A stretch of DNA of 64,000 bases from Flaviaesturariibacter aridisoli (GTDB lineage Bacteria; Bacteroidota; Bacteroidia; Chitinophagales; Chitinophagaceae): the NCBI RefSeq assembly GCF_004343705.1, contig NZ_SKFH01000017.1, positions 1 through 64,000 on the forward strand. Direction: 5' to 3'. Position 1 is the first letter of the stretch; every line of letters starts with the position of its first letter. The translations under genes were made by a program, and so were the position numbers. Below the pieces are notes generated by a model that ran no database searches, was not told where the DNA came from, and worked only from the letters and a program-made list of their open reading frames with translations. This document shows positions 33,910-43,032 of the stretch, in pieces.

Positions 33910-34018
33910 GTTTGTGGTTTATGGTTTGTTGTTTGTAGTTTGCAGCCGCCGGCAGAGGCCCGGGCTTCCTGCAGAATTTCCTGGTCCTAGCAACCACAAA
34001 CGACAAACTACAAACTGT
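33910..34018. repeat. facing inverted arms of gtttgtagtttg-type repeat
   Basis: The left arm (33910-33945) reads gtttgtggtttatggtttgt then tgtttgtagtttgcag; the right arm (33991-34018) reads caaccacaaacgacaaacta then caaactgt, its reverse-complement words. The 45-base spacer has no gene. The arms lie between the divergent gcvP and hemerythrin genes. Confidence 0.65.
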
Positions 34019-34021
34019 CCT

Positions 34022-34483
34022 ATGGCGCTAAAACGTTCCCCGCAGCTCCAGCCCTTTTCCCGCGAGCACCACGAAGGCCTCCTGCTGGCCTGGAAGATCC
34101 GGCGCGGACTGGCCAGCGGCATCGCCCTGCCGCGCATTGCGGACTATGTGCTGTGGTACTGGAACCGTGCGTTGGAGGACCATTTCCGCCGCGAGGAAGC
34201 GGCCTTTCACCCCGCGCTGCCGGGTGCGCCCGGGCTGCAGCGGATGCAGGAAGAGCACGAGGAGATCGAAGGACTGCTCCAGGTACTGGCGCAGATCCCT
34301 GACGAAGCGCTGCTGGAAGAGATCGCCGCCAAAGTGCACGATCACATCCGCTTCGAGGAGCGCGAGCTCTTTCCCTGGATCGAGGAAGCGCTGGGAACCG
34401 AACGGCTCGACGCGCTGCAGGTATTGATCGAGGGGAAAAAAGAAAACGCCGGCCCGGGCTGGGCCGACGAATTCTGGCGATAA
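34022..34483 (+). CDS. hemerythrin HHE-domain protein
   Basis: 153-residue four-helix protein from ATG 34022. Candidate di-iron ligands appear in the expected order: His in FSREHHEGLL, His/Glu in EDHFRREEAAF, His/Glu in QEEHEEIEGLL, and His in KVHDHIRFEERELF. Bacterial hemerythrins bind oxygen or NO at a di-iron centre and function in iron, NO or oxygen handling; which applies here is unknown. It directly follows the inverted wordy repeats, and its stop is eight bases from the stop of the convergent VIT/VWA gene, with no terminator between them. Confidence 0.87.
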   Translation: MALKRSPQLQPFSREHHEGLLLAWKIRRGLASGIALPRIADYVLWYWNRALEDHFRREEAAFHPALPGAPGLQRMQEEHEEIEGLLQVLAQIPDEALLEEIAAKVHDHIRFEERELFPWIEEALGTERLDALQVLIEGKKENAGPGWADEFWR

Positions 34484-34491
34484 TTCTTCTT

Positions 34492-37400
34492 CTAGAAGTC
34501 GATGACCAACACATCGCGAAAGGTCTTTTCCACCTCGTCGTCGTCATCCCGGTTTCCGGCGCGCCCTGCTTTTTTCTTGCGCAGCTCCAACACTTTTTCA
34601 AAACGCTCTTCATTGGGCCGCCCCCAGTTCTTATAGGCATGCACCAGGACCTTGCTGGTGGCCGCCGTTTGCACCCGCGAGTCGCCGAAATAATCCACGT
34701 CGATCCGGTAGCTGCCCGCCGGGGCTTTTTCCAGGTAATACATCTCGGGTCCGAAGCCATCGGTGGCGTCATTGCTCAGGAAGCCGCCCGACGCGGTCTT
34801 ACGGTGGCTGTAGTAACACTCTTCACCCGATGGCTCGCGCAGGTGCAGGTCTACGTCGGTGTTGTCCGTATTCCAGGTGATCACCACCATCAGGTCGGCT
34901 TCAGCAGCCTGCACACCGCGGCTCGCCAGGAAGCTTTTCAGCTCGCTGCGACGGGCCTCCAGGAAATTACCCGGCAGTCCCGAGGAAGCTGCGGTCTGCG
35001 GATCGATCAGCAGCCGGTAGTAGTCCAGCGCCAGGATGAGGTCGAAGCCGTCGAAGCGGTGGTCCCAGTTCGTGTGAAAGGCAATGTCGTAGTAGGCAAC
35101 GGCCAGCGCGGGGCGGTTCAGTTGGCGCAGGTTCGCCGCCAGCAAGCCCCAGGTGGCGGGCTCGGCCGGCCGGGCGCGGAGCAGTTGGGCCAGTAGTTGG
35201 TAGGCCTGCCCGCTGAGGCGCCAGCGCTCCAGCTCAAAGGCGAGGTCGCGCAGTAGGGCGAGGTCGTCGCGGTTGCTTTCCGCCATCGTGCTCAGCAGTG
35301 TAAAGGCGTCGGCGGCGCCGGCTGCCTGCTGTTCGGCGCGCACCTGTTTCAGCAGGCGGGCGTATTCGGGTTGCCCTTCGATCGCCTGCAGGGAGCGGGT
35401 CATCCACTGACGCCGCAGCAGGTTCCGGCCATGAAGGGCGCCGATGGGCACTTCGAAGGCTGAGTCGGGGAGCGCTGCGAGAGCCTTTGCCAGCAACCCG
35501 TCGTCTGCGATGGGCCGCAGGTTGTCAGCGCGCAACTGCCGGAGCCAGTCATTGAATACAGCGCGCGCACTGCCCAGGCTGCCACTGCGGGCGGCTTCCG
35601 CCAGCACGCGGGCCACGATGCGTCCTACCTCGCTGCTGTCCATAAAGGCGCGGAAGGAAACCGAATCGATCCCAAAGCGCCGGTAGAGGGCTTCGCTTTC
35701 CAGCATCACGAAGGAATGGTCCTCGTCGGGCACATCGTACCAGGCGGCAAAGCGGTCGGCGGCGGTACGTGTGGCGAAGCCGAATGCCGACAACTGCTGC
35801 ACGGCTACCTGTCCGAACACACGGCGGGCCAGCGGCGAGGTGATGCGCGCTTCCGGCACAACCTGCAGCGTGCGCACCTCGCTGCCGCGGCGTAACCGTA
35901 TTTCTACGGTGCCGCCAACGGGCAGCCCGCGGCCGGTGACCAGGAGCTTTTGGCCGGGGAAGAGCGCGTTGGGGCGCCCGGCGAGGAGCAAGTCACGGCC
36001 GCCCTCGGCGCTTACCGATTCGATATACCAGGGTGCATAGCGGATGGCGCGTGCCGCTTCAGCCAGTTCCTCTTCATTCAATACGGAGAAAACGGCGCCG
36101 CCCGACTCGCGGCTCAGGTGATGCAGCACCCGGGTGTCGGTGCCCGAAAGTCCGGTGACGAAGGCGTACAGCCGGTCCTGCGGGCGCAGGCTTTGCGACA
36201 GAAGGTACAGGTTCTGGTCGCCCCAGCTGGCGTCGCCATCGCTGAGGAGGAAGAGGCTGCGCGCGGCAGGGGCGGGGCCAGTTTCCCAGGCGGGGTGGGC
36301 GCTTTCGCGCAGGGCCCTGCCGAGGTCGGTGGCGCCCACGAGACTCAGCTTGCCGGCATAGCGCAAAAAGGACTGCAAGTTGTGCTCCGTGTTGGCCACA
36401 AAGCCGCGTTGCCACCAAAAGGCATCCACGTGAAAGCACAGTACCGCGAACTTTTTGATCTGGCGGCGGTTGCCGCGCAGCACCGCTTCCAGTGTTTTGA
36501 GCCAGATGTTGAACTTGTCCGGCTGGCTGCTCCAGCTCACATCGAGCAGGAACAGCGCCGATTCCGTGGACGCTACCGCCTGCGCATCGAGCGTAGCCGT
36601 TGCGGTAAGCGCGAAGCCCGGTTCGTCGCCGGCGGATTCCAGGAGCACCGAGGCCGGCGTCCGGATGTTCATCGTCAGCGCCGTTTCGGTGAAGGCATCC
36701 GAATGGTAGCGGCGATAGCCCTCCAGCGTGCGTTCCGGAAGCGCGGGGCTCAATTCGACCTTGCCGGCCCCTGCTTCGGCCACACTGACATCGACGCTGC
36801 GTCGTACGTTGGGGAAGGGCAGGTTCAATTCAAGCAATGCTTCGGTGCCCGACTGCAACAGGTTGATGTCGTAGCCGATCACGAGGTGATGCATCTTGCC
36901 GGCCTCGAGCGGAAACACGGAGCAGGAGAATACGTCGGCACCGGCCCATTCGGCCAGGGCGGGATCTACGTTGCCGCGCACCGTTTCATTGAAGGCATAG
37001 GCGGCCTTTGCCTTGGGCACCACGCGGGCCTCGCGCAATCCACGCCGCGGCGGTCGCAGACTGTCTTTCAGCAGGTTAAGCGGGGCATCGAGTGCATAGG
37101 GGATGACCGGTGCCACCGGGCCGCGCTTGTCGCGGTTGAGCAACTCCACGCCGCCGAAGGCAAAGTAGCAGGGGCTTGCTCCAGCCGGCAGTTTAAGCCG
37201 GAAGTTGCCGCGCAGCCGGGAGCCGCGATCGTTCAGAAAATAAAAGTCGAACAGCACCCGGGCCCGGAAGCCGTCTACCTGCACCGCTACCTGTGCGGCG
37301 CGCAGGCGCAGCGTGTCTTTGTCGCCCACAGTAAGCTTCACGCTGTTCTCACCGAGCCCGGAGCGCTTCCAGGTTTTTAGTTTTTTGTCTTCGTCGCCAC

Positions 37401-37824
37401 TGCCACTGCCCTCCGTTGTTCCATTGAGTCCTGCCACGCGGCCCTGCAATGCGGTGGCGGCATAACCCATTTCCCGTGACCTTCGCTCGACGCCGAGGCC
37501 ACTCGTAATGACGACAGTTTCCAGTTGGTTGTTCCCGGCCCTGTCGAGAACGGCCGATGCGGTGGTTCCGCTGAATGAAATGGTCAATGGCTTAAAGCCG
37601 GTGGCAGAAATAGCCAGGCGATTCGTGTTGGGACCGACGCGGATGCTGAAGTTGCCATTGGCGTCGGCGGAAACGGTATTGCGGGTGCCCGGTTCGTTTA
37701 CGGTTGCAAAAGGTACCGGGTTGCCTTGTGTGTCGCGAACCGTTCCGGTGATCGTGCGTACCTGTGCGCAAGCGCCTGCCGCATAGAGCAACAGGGCTAG
37801 AAAGAATAGCCATCTCATGTGCAT
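34492..37824 (-). CDS. VIT/VWA protein with SusC-like N-terminus and DUF2135
   Basis: 1110-residue exported protein. Order: signal peptide (to about residue 20, GACAQ), a CarboxypepD-like beta-sandwich (about 24-95, TVRDTQGNPVPFATVNEPG), a segment of SusC-receptor type (ETVVITSGLGVERRSREMGY, then ALQGRVAGLNG), a VIT domain (about 165-290, with YAFNETVRGNVDPALAEW), a VWA domain starting LFLLDVSWSS with an intact D-x-S-x-S metal site, a helical TPR-like stretch, and a C-terminal DUF2135 domain (VVITWNTDNTDVDLHLREPS). The VIT-VWA pair suggests adhesion or scaffold work. The SusC-like N-terminus with no barrel is odd. The next gene upstream is a real TonB receptor. ATG 37818 is an alternative start. 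Confidence 0.8.
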   Translation of the reverse strand: MHMRWLFFLALLLYAAGACAQVRTITGTVRDTQGNPVPFATVNEPGTRNTVSADANGNFSIRVGPNTNRLAISATGFKPLTISFSGTTASAVLDRAGNNQLETVVITSGLGVERRSREMGYAATALQGRVAGLNGTTEGSGSGDEDKKLKTWKRSGLGENSVKLTVGDKDTLRLRAAQVAVQVDGFRARVLFDFYFLNDRGSRLRGNFRLKLPAGASPCYFAFGGVELLNRDKRGPVAPVIPYALDAPLNLLKDSLRPPRRGLREARVVPKAKAAYAFNETVRGNVDPALAEWAGADVFSCSVFPLEAGKMHHLVIGYDINLLQSGTEALLELNLPFPNVRRSVDVSVAEAGAGKVELSPALPERTLEGYRRYHSDAFTETALTMNIRTPASVLLESAGDEPGFALTATATLDAQAVASTESALFLLDVSWSSQPDKFNIWLKTLEAVLRGNRRQIKKFAVLCFHVDAFWWQRGFVANTEHNLQSFLRYAGKLSLVGATDLGRALRESAHPAWETGPAPAARSLFLLSDGDASWGDQNLYLLSQSLRPQDRLYAFVTGLSGTDTRVLHHLSRESGGAVFSVLNEEELAEAARAIRYAPWYIESVSAEGGRDLLLAGRPNALFPGQKLLVTGRGLPVGGTVEIRLRRGSEVRTLQVVPEARITSPLARRVFGQVAVQQLSAFGFATRTAADRFAAWYDVPDEDHSFVMLESEALYRRFGIDSVSFRAFMDSSEVGRIVARVLAEAARSGSLGSARAVFNDWLRQLRADNLRPIADDGLLAKALAALPDSAFEVPIGALHGRNLLRRQWMTRSLQAIEGQPEYARLLKQVRAEQQAAGAADAFTLLSTMAESNRDDLALLRDLAFELERWRLSGQAYQLLAQLLRARPAEPATWGLLAANLRQLNRPALAVAYYDIAFHTNWDHRFDGFDLILALDYYRLLIDPQTAASSGLPGNFLEARRSELKSFLASRGVQAAEADLMVVITWNTDNTDVDLHLREPSGEECYYSHRKTASGGFLSNDATDGFGPEMYYLEKAPAGSYRIDVDYFGDSRVQTAATSKVLVHAYKNWGRPNEERFEKVLELRKKKAGRAGNRDDDDEVEKTFRDVLVIDF

Positions 37825-37982
37825 GAATTATTAGTGTGCGAATAACGGTCCTGCGGGACCGCACGGGTGTTTGCGAAAGTCAGCGGAGACGGATGCGCAT
37901 CGGTCTTGCTAACTAGGCAATCGACCGGTTTATTTCGCTGCACGATACCGCAGAAATACGGTAAAGACCGCTCATCCGCTTT

Positions 37983-40466
37983 CTACCAGCGTGCGATGAT
38001 CTTGAAATTGAGCAGGCGAGGGGTAAGCCGGTTGGGCATCGTGTAGGTCGTGTTGGAAAAATCCTTGATCAGGAGGTAGGAGATCGTATTGGCCCGGTCG
38101 ATGAGGTTGAACACCTCCAGCGAGGCCCAGATGTTTTCGAAGTTTCGGAAGGGGCTGTGGCTGCGGCGCTTCGCCTTATCGCCGTCGAGCAGCAGCGCGC
38201 TGAAGCCGATGTCGGCACGGATGTACGCAGGAATATTGAGCGCATTGCGGTACTTTACGGAGCCTGGGATATTATAAGGCAGGTTGGAGCCGTACAGGAG
38301 GTTGAGGTATACCTTGAAGTTCTTATTCGTGGCCAGGTAATCCTGGAAGAACAGGCCTACCGTCAGCAGTCGGTCGGTGGGGCGCCGCAGCCAGCCGCCT
38401 TCCACCTGCATGCTGTCTGCCGGGCGCCTGAGCGAGTCGAGCGTGTACTGGGTGTAGGTGTCGCCCTGCAGGTCTTCGCGGGTGCGCATCAGCCCGATGC
38501 TGAGCCAGCTTTCGGCGTCCTTCACCAGCTCGCCGAAGAGGCGGGCTTCGAGTCCCATCGCGTAGGCCCGGGCACTGTTTTCTCCAAAGTAGCGTACCCG
38601 CACGTTGTCGATGTCGTAGGGTACAACGTTCGTCAGGTATTTGTAATAGCCTTCCACCGTGAGGCGCAGCGGGCGCCCAACCCCGATGAAGTTGTAGTCG
38701 AGCCCGGCCACGCCCTGCCAGCTGCGCTGGGCTTTCAGGCCTGTATTGAGCGTACCGTCGTAGCGGCGGAGCTCCCGGTAAAAGGGCGGTTGCTGGTAGG
38801 CGCCGGCGGCCGCGCGGAACACGACGTCGCGCTTCCAGGAAGGCTTCCAGGAGGCGCCTGCACGCGGACTCAGGAGCAGCTCGTTGTTCAGGTCGTTGTA
38901 GTGGGCGCGGAGGCCGGCGTTGAGCGTCCAGGTAGTATTGCCATGCCGGAACACGCGGTTGCTTTGCAGGTAGCCGCTGAATTTGTTGATGGCCAGTGCC
39001 GCCGTTCCGCGCAGCGATTGACTCAGGGTGAGTGCCGTGGGCGAGTAAGGTAACGAGTAGCCGGCGGAGTCCTGGTATTGCCACTCGCGAAGGCGGTCGT
39101 CGATGGAAGCGCGGTCGTAGCCAAGGCCCCACTGCCACTGGTTGCGGCCACGGTCGAAGGTGCCTTTGTGCGAAAAGTTGTAGTTGGTGATGTTGAGGCG
39201 GTTGCGCGCGAAATCCTGGCTGATGCCCGCACCGAGCGGGTTTACGATAAGCCCGAAGGTGGCGCTGTTGGCGTCGAAGTCGCGGTCGCCGAAAAGGTAA
39301 GAACCCGATATGTCGCGCTCCTCCCATTCTTCGTTTTCAAACCGCGACACGAGAAACTTCAGCCGGAGGTCTTTGCGCGGCGCATAGCTCGTCGAAAGAC
39401 CCAGCATCCGCGTATAATACTGGTCGCGCTCGCGGCCTTCGAAGAAGATATCCACGCCCAGGTTGGCGGTGAACAGCGGTGAGAACACCGAGGAGGTCAG
39501 TTGGCTGAAAGCGGGGAGGAGCGTGAATTTCGTTTGCGAGTAATTGGCCAGCAGCTCGGTGCTCCACTTGTCGGAGAGCTGCCAGCTGAGCAGCGCCTGC
39601 AGGTCGGTGGACGAAGGGGTGTAGGAGCCTTGCGTTTCCTGGCTTTGCAGCAGGTTGCGGTTGCTCCGGTTGCGGAGGCCGATAAGGTAGGTGAAGCTAT
39701 TCTTCTCGTTGGCACCTTCCACGTGCACCCCCTGCTCCAGCAGGCCTACGTAGGCCGAGCCGCCGAAACGCTTCGGCTTGTTGTACTGGATGTCGAGCAC
39801 GGAGCTCATTTTATCGCCGTAACGGGCCGCGAAGCCGCCATTATAAAAAGAGATGTTGCGCACCAGCGCCGGGTTGATAAAGGAAAGGCCTTCCTGTTGC
39901 CCGCTCCGCACCAGATAGGGGCGGAAGATCTCGAAATCGTTTACATAAATGAGGTTCTCATCGTAGGAGCCGCCGCGCACGTTGTATTGCGAGGTGAGCT
40001 CGTTGTTTGAACCCACGATCACCTTGATCATGCTTTCCACGCCGGTTACGGGTGAGGGCAGGTTGAGCACGTTCTTCGGGTTGGGCCGGATGAGGCCGGC
40101 CTCGCTGCGTTCGCGCTGGTCTTGTATAATTACGGTGTTCAGCTCGGTGCCGCCGCGCTCGAGGTGCACGGTTACCGTTTCCCGCTCATCCGGGTTGAGC
40201 AGGAAATTCTGCTGGTAGGTTTTAAAGCCCGTGTAGGAGAATACGAGGGCGAACGCGCGATTGGCGGGTACCCGAAGCGTAAAGGCACCGGAATCGTTGG
40301 TGCTGATGCCGCGTTGCTGTCCGAGCACGATCACCGTTACCTGCGGCAGGGGCTGCTCGCCCTCGTCAAGCACGGTGCCGCTTACAGTGGCCCATTTGCC
40401 CTGGGCGGCGGCGATGATCGTTGCGAAGGTCAGGATGAACAAAAAGGCGGCGGCGCGAAACTTCAC
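37983..40466 (-). CDS. TonB-dependent receptor, complete
   Basis: 827-residue outer-membrane receptor for active import. Signal peptide (to about residue 21), CarboxypepD-like domain (about 24-105, SGTVLDEGEQPLPQVTVIVL), plug domain (NVRGGSYDENLIYVNDFEIF; PALVRNISFYNGGFAARYGD; SSVLDIQYN) and a 22-strand barrel ending NFKIIARW, so the C-terminal aromatic is present. The start is GTG (40466). This lacks a SusD partner and is closer to general Bacteroidota TonB receptors for small molecules or metals. It lies upstream of, and in the same direction as, the VIT/VWA gene with a 158-base gap, so co-transcription is uncertain. Substrate unknown. Confidence 0.92.
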   Translation of the reverse strand: MKFRAAAFLFILTFATIIAAAQGKWATVSGTVLDEGEQPLPQVTVIVLGQQRGISTNDSGAFTLRVPANRAFALVFSYTGFKTYQQNFLLNPDERETVTVHLERGGTELNTVIIQDQRERSEAGLIRPNPKNVLNLPSPVTGVESMIKVIVGSNNELTSQYNVRGGSYDENLIYVNDFEIFRPYLVRSGQQEGLSFINPALVRNISFYNGGFAARYGDKMSSVLDIQYNKPKRFGGSAYVGLLEQGVHVEGANEKNSFTYLIGLRNRSNRNLLQSQETQGSYTPSSTDLQALLSWQLSDKWSTELLANYSQTKFTLLPAFSQLTSSVFSPLFTANLGVDIFFEGRERDQYYTRMLGLSTSYAPRKDLRLKFLVSRFENEEWEERDISGSYLFGDRDFDANSATFGLIVNPLGAGISQDFARNRLNITNYNFSHKGTFDRGRNQWQWGLGYDRASIDDRLREWQYQDSAGYSLPYSPTALTLSQSLRGTAALAINKFSGYLQSNRVFRHGNTTWTLNAGLRAHYNDLNNELLLSPRAGASWKPSWKRDVVFRAAAGAYQQPPFYRELRRYDGTLNTGLKAQRSWQGVAGLDYNFIGVGRPLRLTVEGYYKYLTNVVPYDIDNVRVRYFGENSARAYAMGLEARLFGELVKDAESWLSIGLMRTREDLQGDTYTQYTLDSLRRPADSMQVEGGWLRRPTDRLLTVGLFFQDYLATNKNFKVYLNLLYGSNLPYNIPGSVKYRNALNIPAYIRADIGFSALLLDGDKAKRRSHSPFRNFENIWASLEVFNLIDRANTISYLLIKDFSNTTYTMPNRLTPRLLNFKIIARW

Positions 40467-40501
40467 GAAGTCGGAATTTGGGCTAAGATACGGAGGTGGC
40501 C

Positions 40502-41248
40502 TCAGCGGCGCACGCGGCCGGCCTTCAGGAAGAGCGGGAAGCGCACGTCGAGCACGCGGCCTTCGGCAAGCACGCGCGCCAGCGGCTCTTCCACCAGCCT
40601 AACCGGCGAGCTCCCGTGGAGGCGCAGGTATTTTTGAGTTGCCGACCACGTAGCGAAGTAGCCGAGCAGGTCGGCGCGGGTCCAGCGCATCAAAGAGGTA
40701 AAGCGGGCCGTTTCCACGTCGTCGAAGTCGAAGGCGAGCGTAGCGTAGTCGTTGTCGACATGCGCGCGCTCGGGCTCCCAATAGGGGCCGGTCACCTTCA
40801 CATAGAAATCCAGGATCACTTTGTTGACGGCATCGTCCGAGGTCGTGGGAAACTTGTACGACCAGGCGGCCACAACGGCTCCCGGGCGGCCGACGCGGTT
40901 CATCTCGGCGCAAAAGCGCGGAGCATCCATCCAGTGAAAGGCTTGCGCCATCGTAATCAGGTCGAAGTGGGTATCGGGGAACGGCGTATGCTCCGCTGTC
41001 GAACGCTGGTAGTGGATGTTGGGTCGTTGCTGCGCCTGCGCCAACTGGCCTTCGCTGAGGTCGATGGCTTCCACTTCGCGGAAATGCTCCGCCAATGCCG
41101 TGGCTGCCTGCCCGTTGCCTGTGGCGCAATCGAGCGCGCGTTCACGACCCGCGGTTCGCTGCAGCAGCCAGTCAAACAATTCGGCGGGATACGTCGGGCG
41201 ATACCGGGCGTAGGTTGCGGCCTGGTTGGAAAAAAGGTCTTTGGGCAT
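40502..41248 (-). CDS. class I SAM-dependent methyltransferase
   Basis: 248 residues with a Rossmann methyltransferase core: motif I ALDCATGNGQAATALAEHF, acidic motif II EAIDLSEGQLAQAQ and motif IV FDLITMAQAFHWMD, as in Methyltransf_11/25 proteins of the UbiE/Tam1 type. The substrate is not determined by the sequence. Its ATG overlaps the rpe stop by one base (taatg), giving translational coupling with rpe, which suggests an operon but no obvious shared pathway. The C-terminal half has RADLLGYFATWSATQKYL, seen in homologues annotated only as methyltransferases. Confidence 0.88.
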   Translation of the reverse strand: MPKDLFSNQAATYARYRPTYPAELFDWLLQRTAGRERALDCATGNGQAATALAEHFREVEAIDLSEGQLAQAQQRPNIHYQRSTAEHTPFPDTHFDLITMAQAFHWMDAPRFCAEMNRVGRPGAVVAAWSYKFPTTSDDAVNKVILDFYVKVTGPYWEPERAHVDNDYATLAFDFDDVETARFTSLMRWTRADLLGYFATWSATQKYLRLHGSSPVRLVEEPLARVLAEGRVLDVRFPLFLKAGRVRR

Positions 41249-41898
41249 TACCGGATATTTTTCAATGCATCGATCATGCGCACCGGGTTGTCGGATTTGA
41301 AAACAGTGTTGCCCGCCACCAGCACGTCGGCGCCGGCGTCGATGATCTCTTTCGCATTGGCGAGGGTCACGCCGCCGTCGATCTCGATCTGTACGTTCAG
41401 GCCATTGTCATCGATCATCTGGCGCAGCGCCCGGATCTTTTCGAGCGTCCGGGGAATGAACGACTGTCCGCCGAAGCCGGGGTTGACGCTCATGAGGCAC
41501 ACCAGGTCGATATCGCCGATAATATCTTCAAGCAGCGCCACGGGCGTATGCGGGTTTACCGCCACGCCGGCCTTCATGCCGAGAGCGCGGATCTGCTGGA
41601 TGTTGCGGTGCAGGTGCGTGCAGGCTTCGATGTGGACCGTCAGGTGGTCGGCGCCGGCCCTGGCAAACGCCTCCGCGTAGCGCTCGGGTTCAAGGATCAT
41701 CAGGTGCACGTCGCACACCTTGCTGGTGGCTTTGCGGATGTGCTCGATGACGGGGATGCCGAAGGAGATATTCGGCACAAAGCGGCCGTCCATGACGTCC
41801 AGGTGAAACCAGTCGGCCTGGCTGTCATTGAGCATCTTGCATTCGGTTTCGAGCTGCAGGAAATTTGCTGAAAGGAGCGAGGGAGCGATGAGTGCCAT
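41248..41898 (-). CDS. rpe: ribulose-phosphate 3-epimerase
   Basis: Interconverts ribulose 5-phosphate and xylulose 5-phosphate in the pentose phosphate pathway. 216 residues of TIM-barrel with APSLLSANF, HLDVMDGRFVPNISFG (catalytic Asp and metal His), VHIEACTHLHRNI, SVNPGFGGQSFIP, and EIDGGVTLANAKEI with the second catalytic Asp. A -7 element lies four bases before the ATG, so the mRNA would be almost leaderless. The stop overlaps the methyltransferase start by one base. Confidence 0.96.
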   Translation of the reverse strand: MALIAPSLLSANFLQLETECKMLNDSQADWFHLDVMDGRFVPNISFGIPVIEHIRKATSKVCDVHLMILEPERYAEAFARAGADHLTVHIEACTHLHRNIQQIRALGMKAGVAVNPHTPVALLEDIIGDIDLVCLMSVNPGFGGQSFIPRTLEKIRALRQMIDDNGLNVQIEIDGGVTLANAKEIIDAGADVLVAGNTVFKSDNPVRMIDALKNIR

Positions 41899-41902
41899 GC
41901 CG

Positions 41903-41910
41903 CAAATGTA
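41903..41910 (-). promoter_or_regulatory. -7 promoter element TACATTTG
   Basis: Perfect minus-strand match ending four bases before the rpe ATG. Confidence 0.55.
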
Positions 41911-41920
41911 GACAACAGGA

Positions 41921-41946
41921 GCACATGAGAAAGTTAGAACATGTGC
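41921..41946. repeat. gcacatg palindrome of wordy repeat family
   Basis: gcacatg (41921-41927) pairs with catgtgc (41940-41946) across agaaagttagaa. The words match the gcacatgagcagg family at 52250-52354. It sits between the TPR lipoprotein stop and the rpe promoter and lacks a T tail. Confidence 0.5.
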
Positions 41947-41980
41947 GCCGGAAGGTGCCGACCGGCTGACACCTCATGCA

Positions 41981-42964
41981 CTAATTCTTCCCGAGCCGCT
42001 CTGCGGCTGCTTTTGCCTCGCCATTCGACTTGTCCAGTCCGAAGGCGCGCTGGTAGTTGGTTTTCGCATCTTCCCTGTTTCCGAGCGCTTCTAGGCATTT
42101 GCCCACCCAATAGTAGCCATCGGCATACGTAGGGGTGATGGTCAGGGCGAGCTGGAACACCTGCAGTGCTTCGCTGTAGCGCTTGCCTTCGTAAAGGATC
42201 GTTCCTTTTTCCATATGGGCGTCAAGGAAGTTGTAGTCGTGGCGGATGGCCTCGTTGAGCCAGCGAATCGCTTCGGTGCTGTTGCCTTTCGCTTCGTAAT
42301 ACAGGCCTTTAAAATAATAAGGTTCTGCGCGGATACCTTCACGGTCGCGGGCAATGAGCGAGTCGGTGAGCGGAAGGGTACGTGCATCGCCGGCCTGCGC
42401 CAGCCCGAAGCCGAGGCGGTGGGCCAGGTCGGGGTCCGTGGGGGCGTAGCGGTAAGCGGTTTCCAGCGTTTGGAGGGCTTCGGCGGAACGGCCCGCGCCT
42501 TCGAGCAGCTCGGATTTAAGCACCAGTGCGTCGAGTTGATTGGGATAGGCTTTAATAATATTATCGCACAACTCGAGGGCATCCGCGGGCCGGTTCTTTT
42601 TCTGGTAGCCGCGGGCCAGCCCGATGGCGAGGGCGAGGCTTTGGGGCAGCGCCCGGCGGGCCGACTGTAGAAATACGAACGCGGAATCTTCCGACTCGCG
42701 GCGCAGGGCCGTGGCGAGGCTGAGACCGATGTCTTCGCGCGGCTGCAGCGTCCAGGCAGTGCGCAGGTCGCGCTTTGCTGCGGCGTACTCCTCGTTGCCG
42801 AACAGCAGCTGCCCGCGCCGGTAATACAGGTCGGCCTGGCGCGGCGCGAGGCGGATGCTGTCGCTCAGCGCCGCATAGGGCGTGCTGTCGAGCAGCGGGT
42901 CGCGCTCCTTGTCGTTGCAGGCGAAGAGCAGTGCGGAGAGCAGGGAGAAGAGGAGGATGCGCAT
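41981..42964 (-). CDS. TPR-repeat lipoprotein
   Basis: 327 residues with a lipobox (LLFAC, Cys16) and at least six tetratricopeptide repeats: ADLYYRRGQLLFGNEEYAAA, LALAIGLARGYQKKNRPADA, DALVLKSELLEGAGRSAEA, AEPYYFKGLYYEAKGNSTEA, LDAHMEKGTILYEGKRYSEA and YADGYYWVGKCLEALGNRED. It is an anchored protein-interaction scaffold in the periplasm. No enzymatic part. A -7 element lies five bases before the ATG with a CAA/TTG at 43000 as -33. Partner unknown. Confidence 0.88.
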   Translation of the reverse strand: MRILLFSLLSALLFACNDKERDPLLDSTPYAALSDSIRLAPRQADLYYRRGQLLFGNEEYAAAKRDLRTAWTLQPREDIGLSLATALRRESEDSAFVFLQSARRALPQSLALAIGLARGYQKKNRPADALELCDNIIKAYPNQLDALVLKSELLEGAGRSAEALQTLETAYRYAPTDPDLAHRLGFGLAQAGDARTLPLTDSLIARDREGIRAEPYYFKGLYYEAKGNSTEAIRWLNEAIRHDYNFLDAHMEKGTILYEGKRYSEALQVFQLALTITPTYADGYYWVGKCLEALGNREDAKTNYQRAFGLDKSNGEAKAAAERLGKN

Positions 42965-42969
42965 GGCGT

Positions 42970-43002
42970 CAAAACTAAAAATAGCGCCGGCATTACGGTC
43001 AA
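42970..43002 (-). promoter_or_regulatory. promoter of TPR lipoprotein
   Basis: -7 element TAGTTTTG at 42970-42977 on the minus strand and TTG at 43000-43002, separated by 22 bases; the ATG is five bases from the -7 element. Confidence 0.6.
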
Positions 43003-43032
43003 CTTTCTGTTTCTTTAAGCAATTTTTTACGC

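Noticed and set aside
31822-33990. 722-residue plus-strand open frame
   Set aside because: Lies opposite gcvP; rich in His, Gln and Val as expected for a shadow frame and has no recognisable domain.
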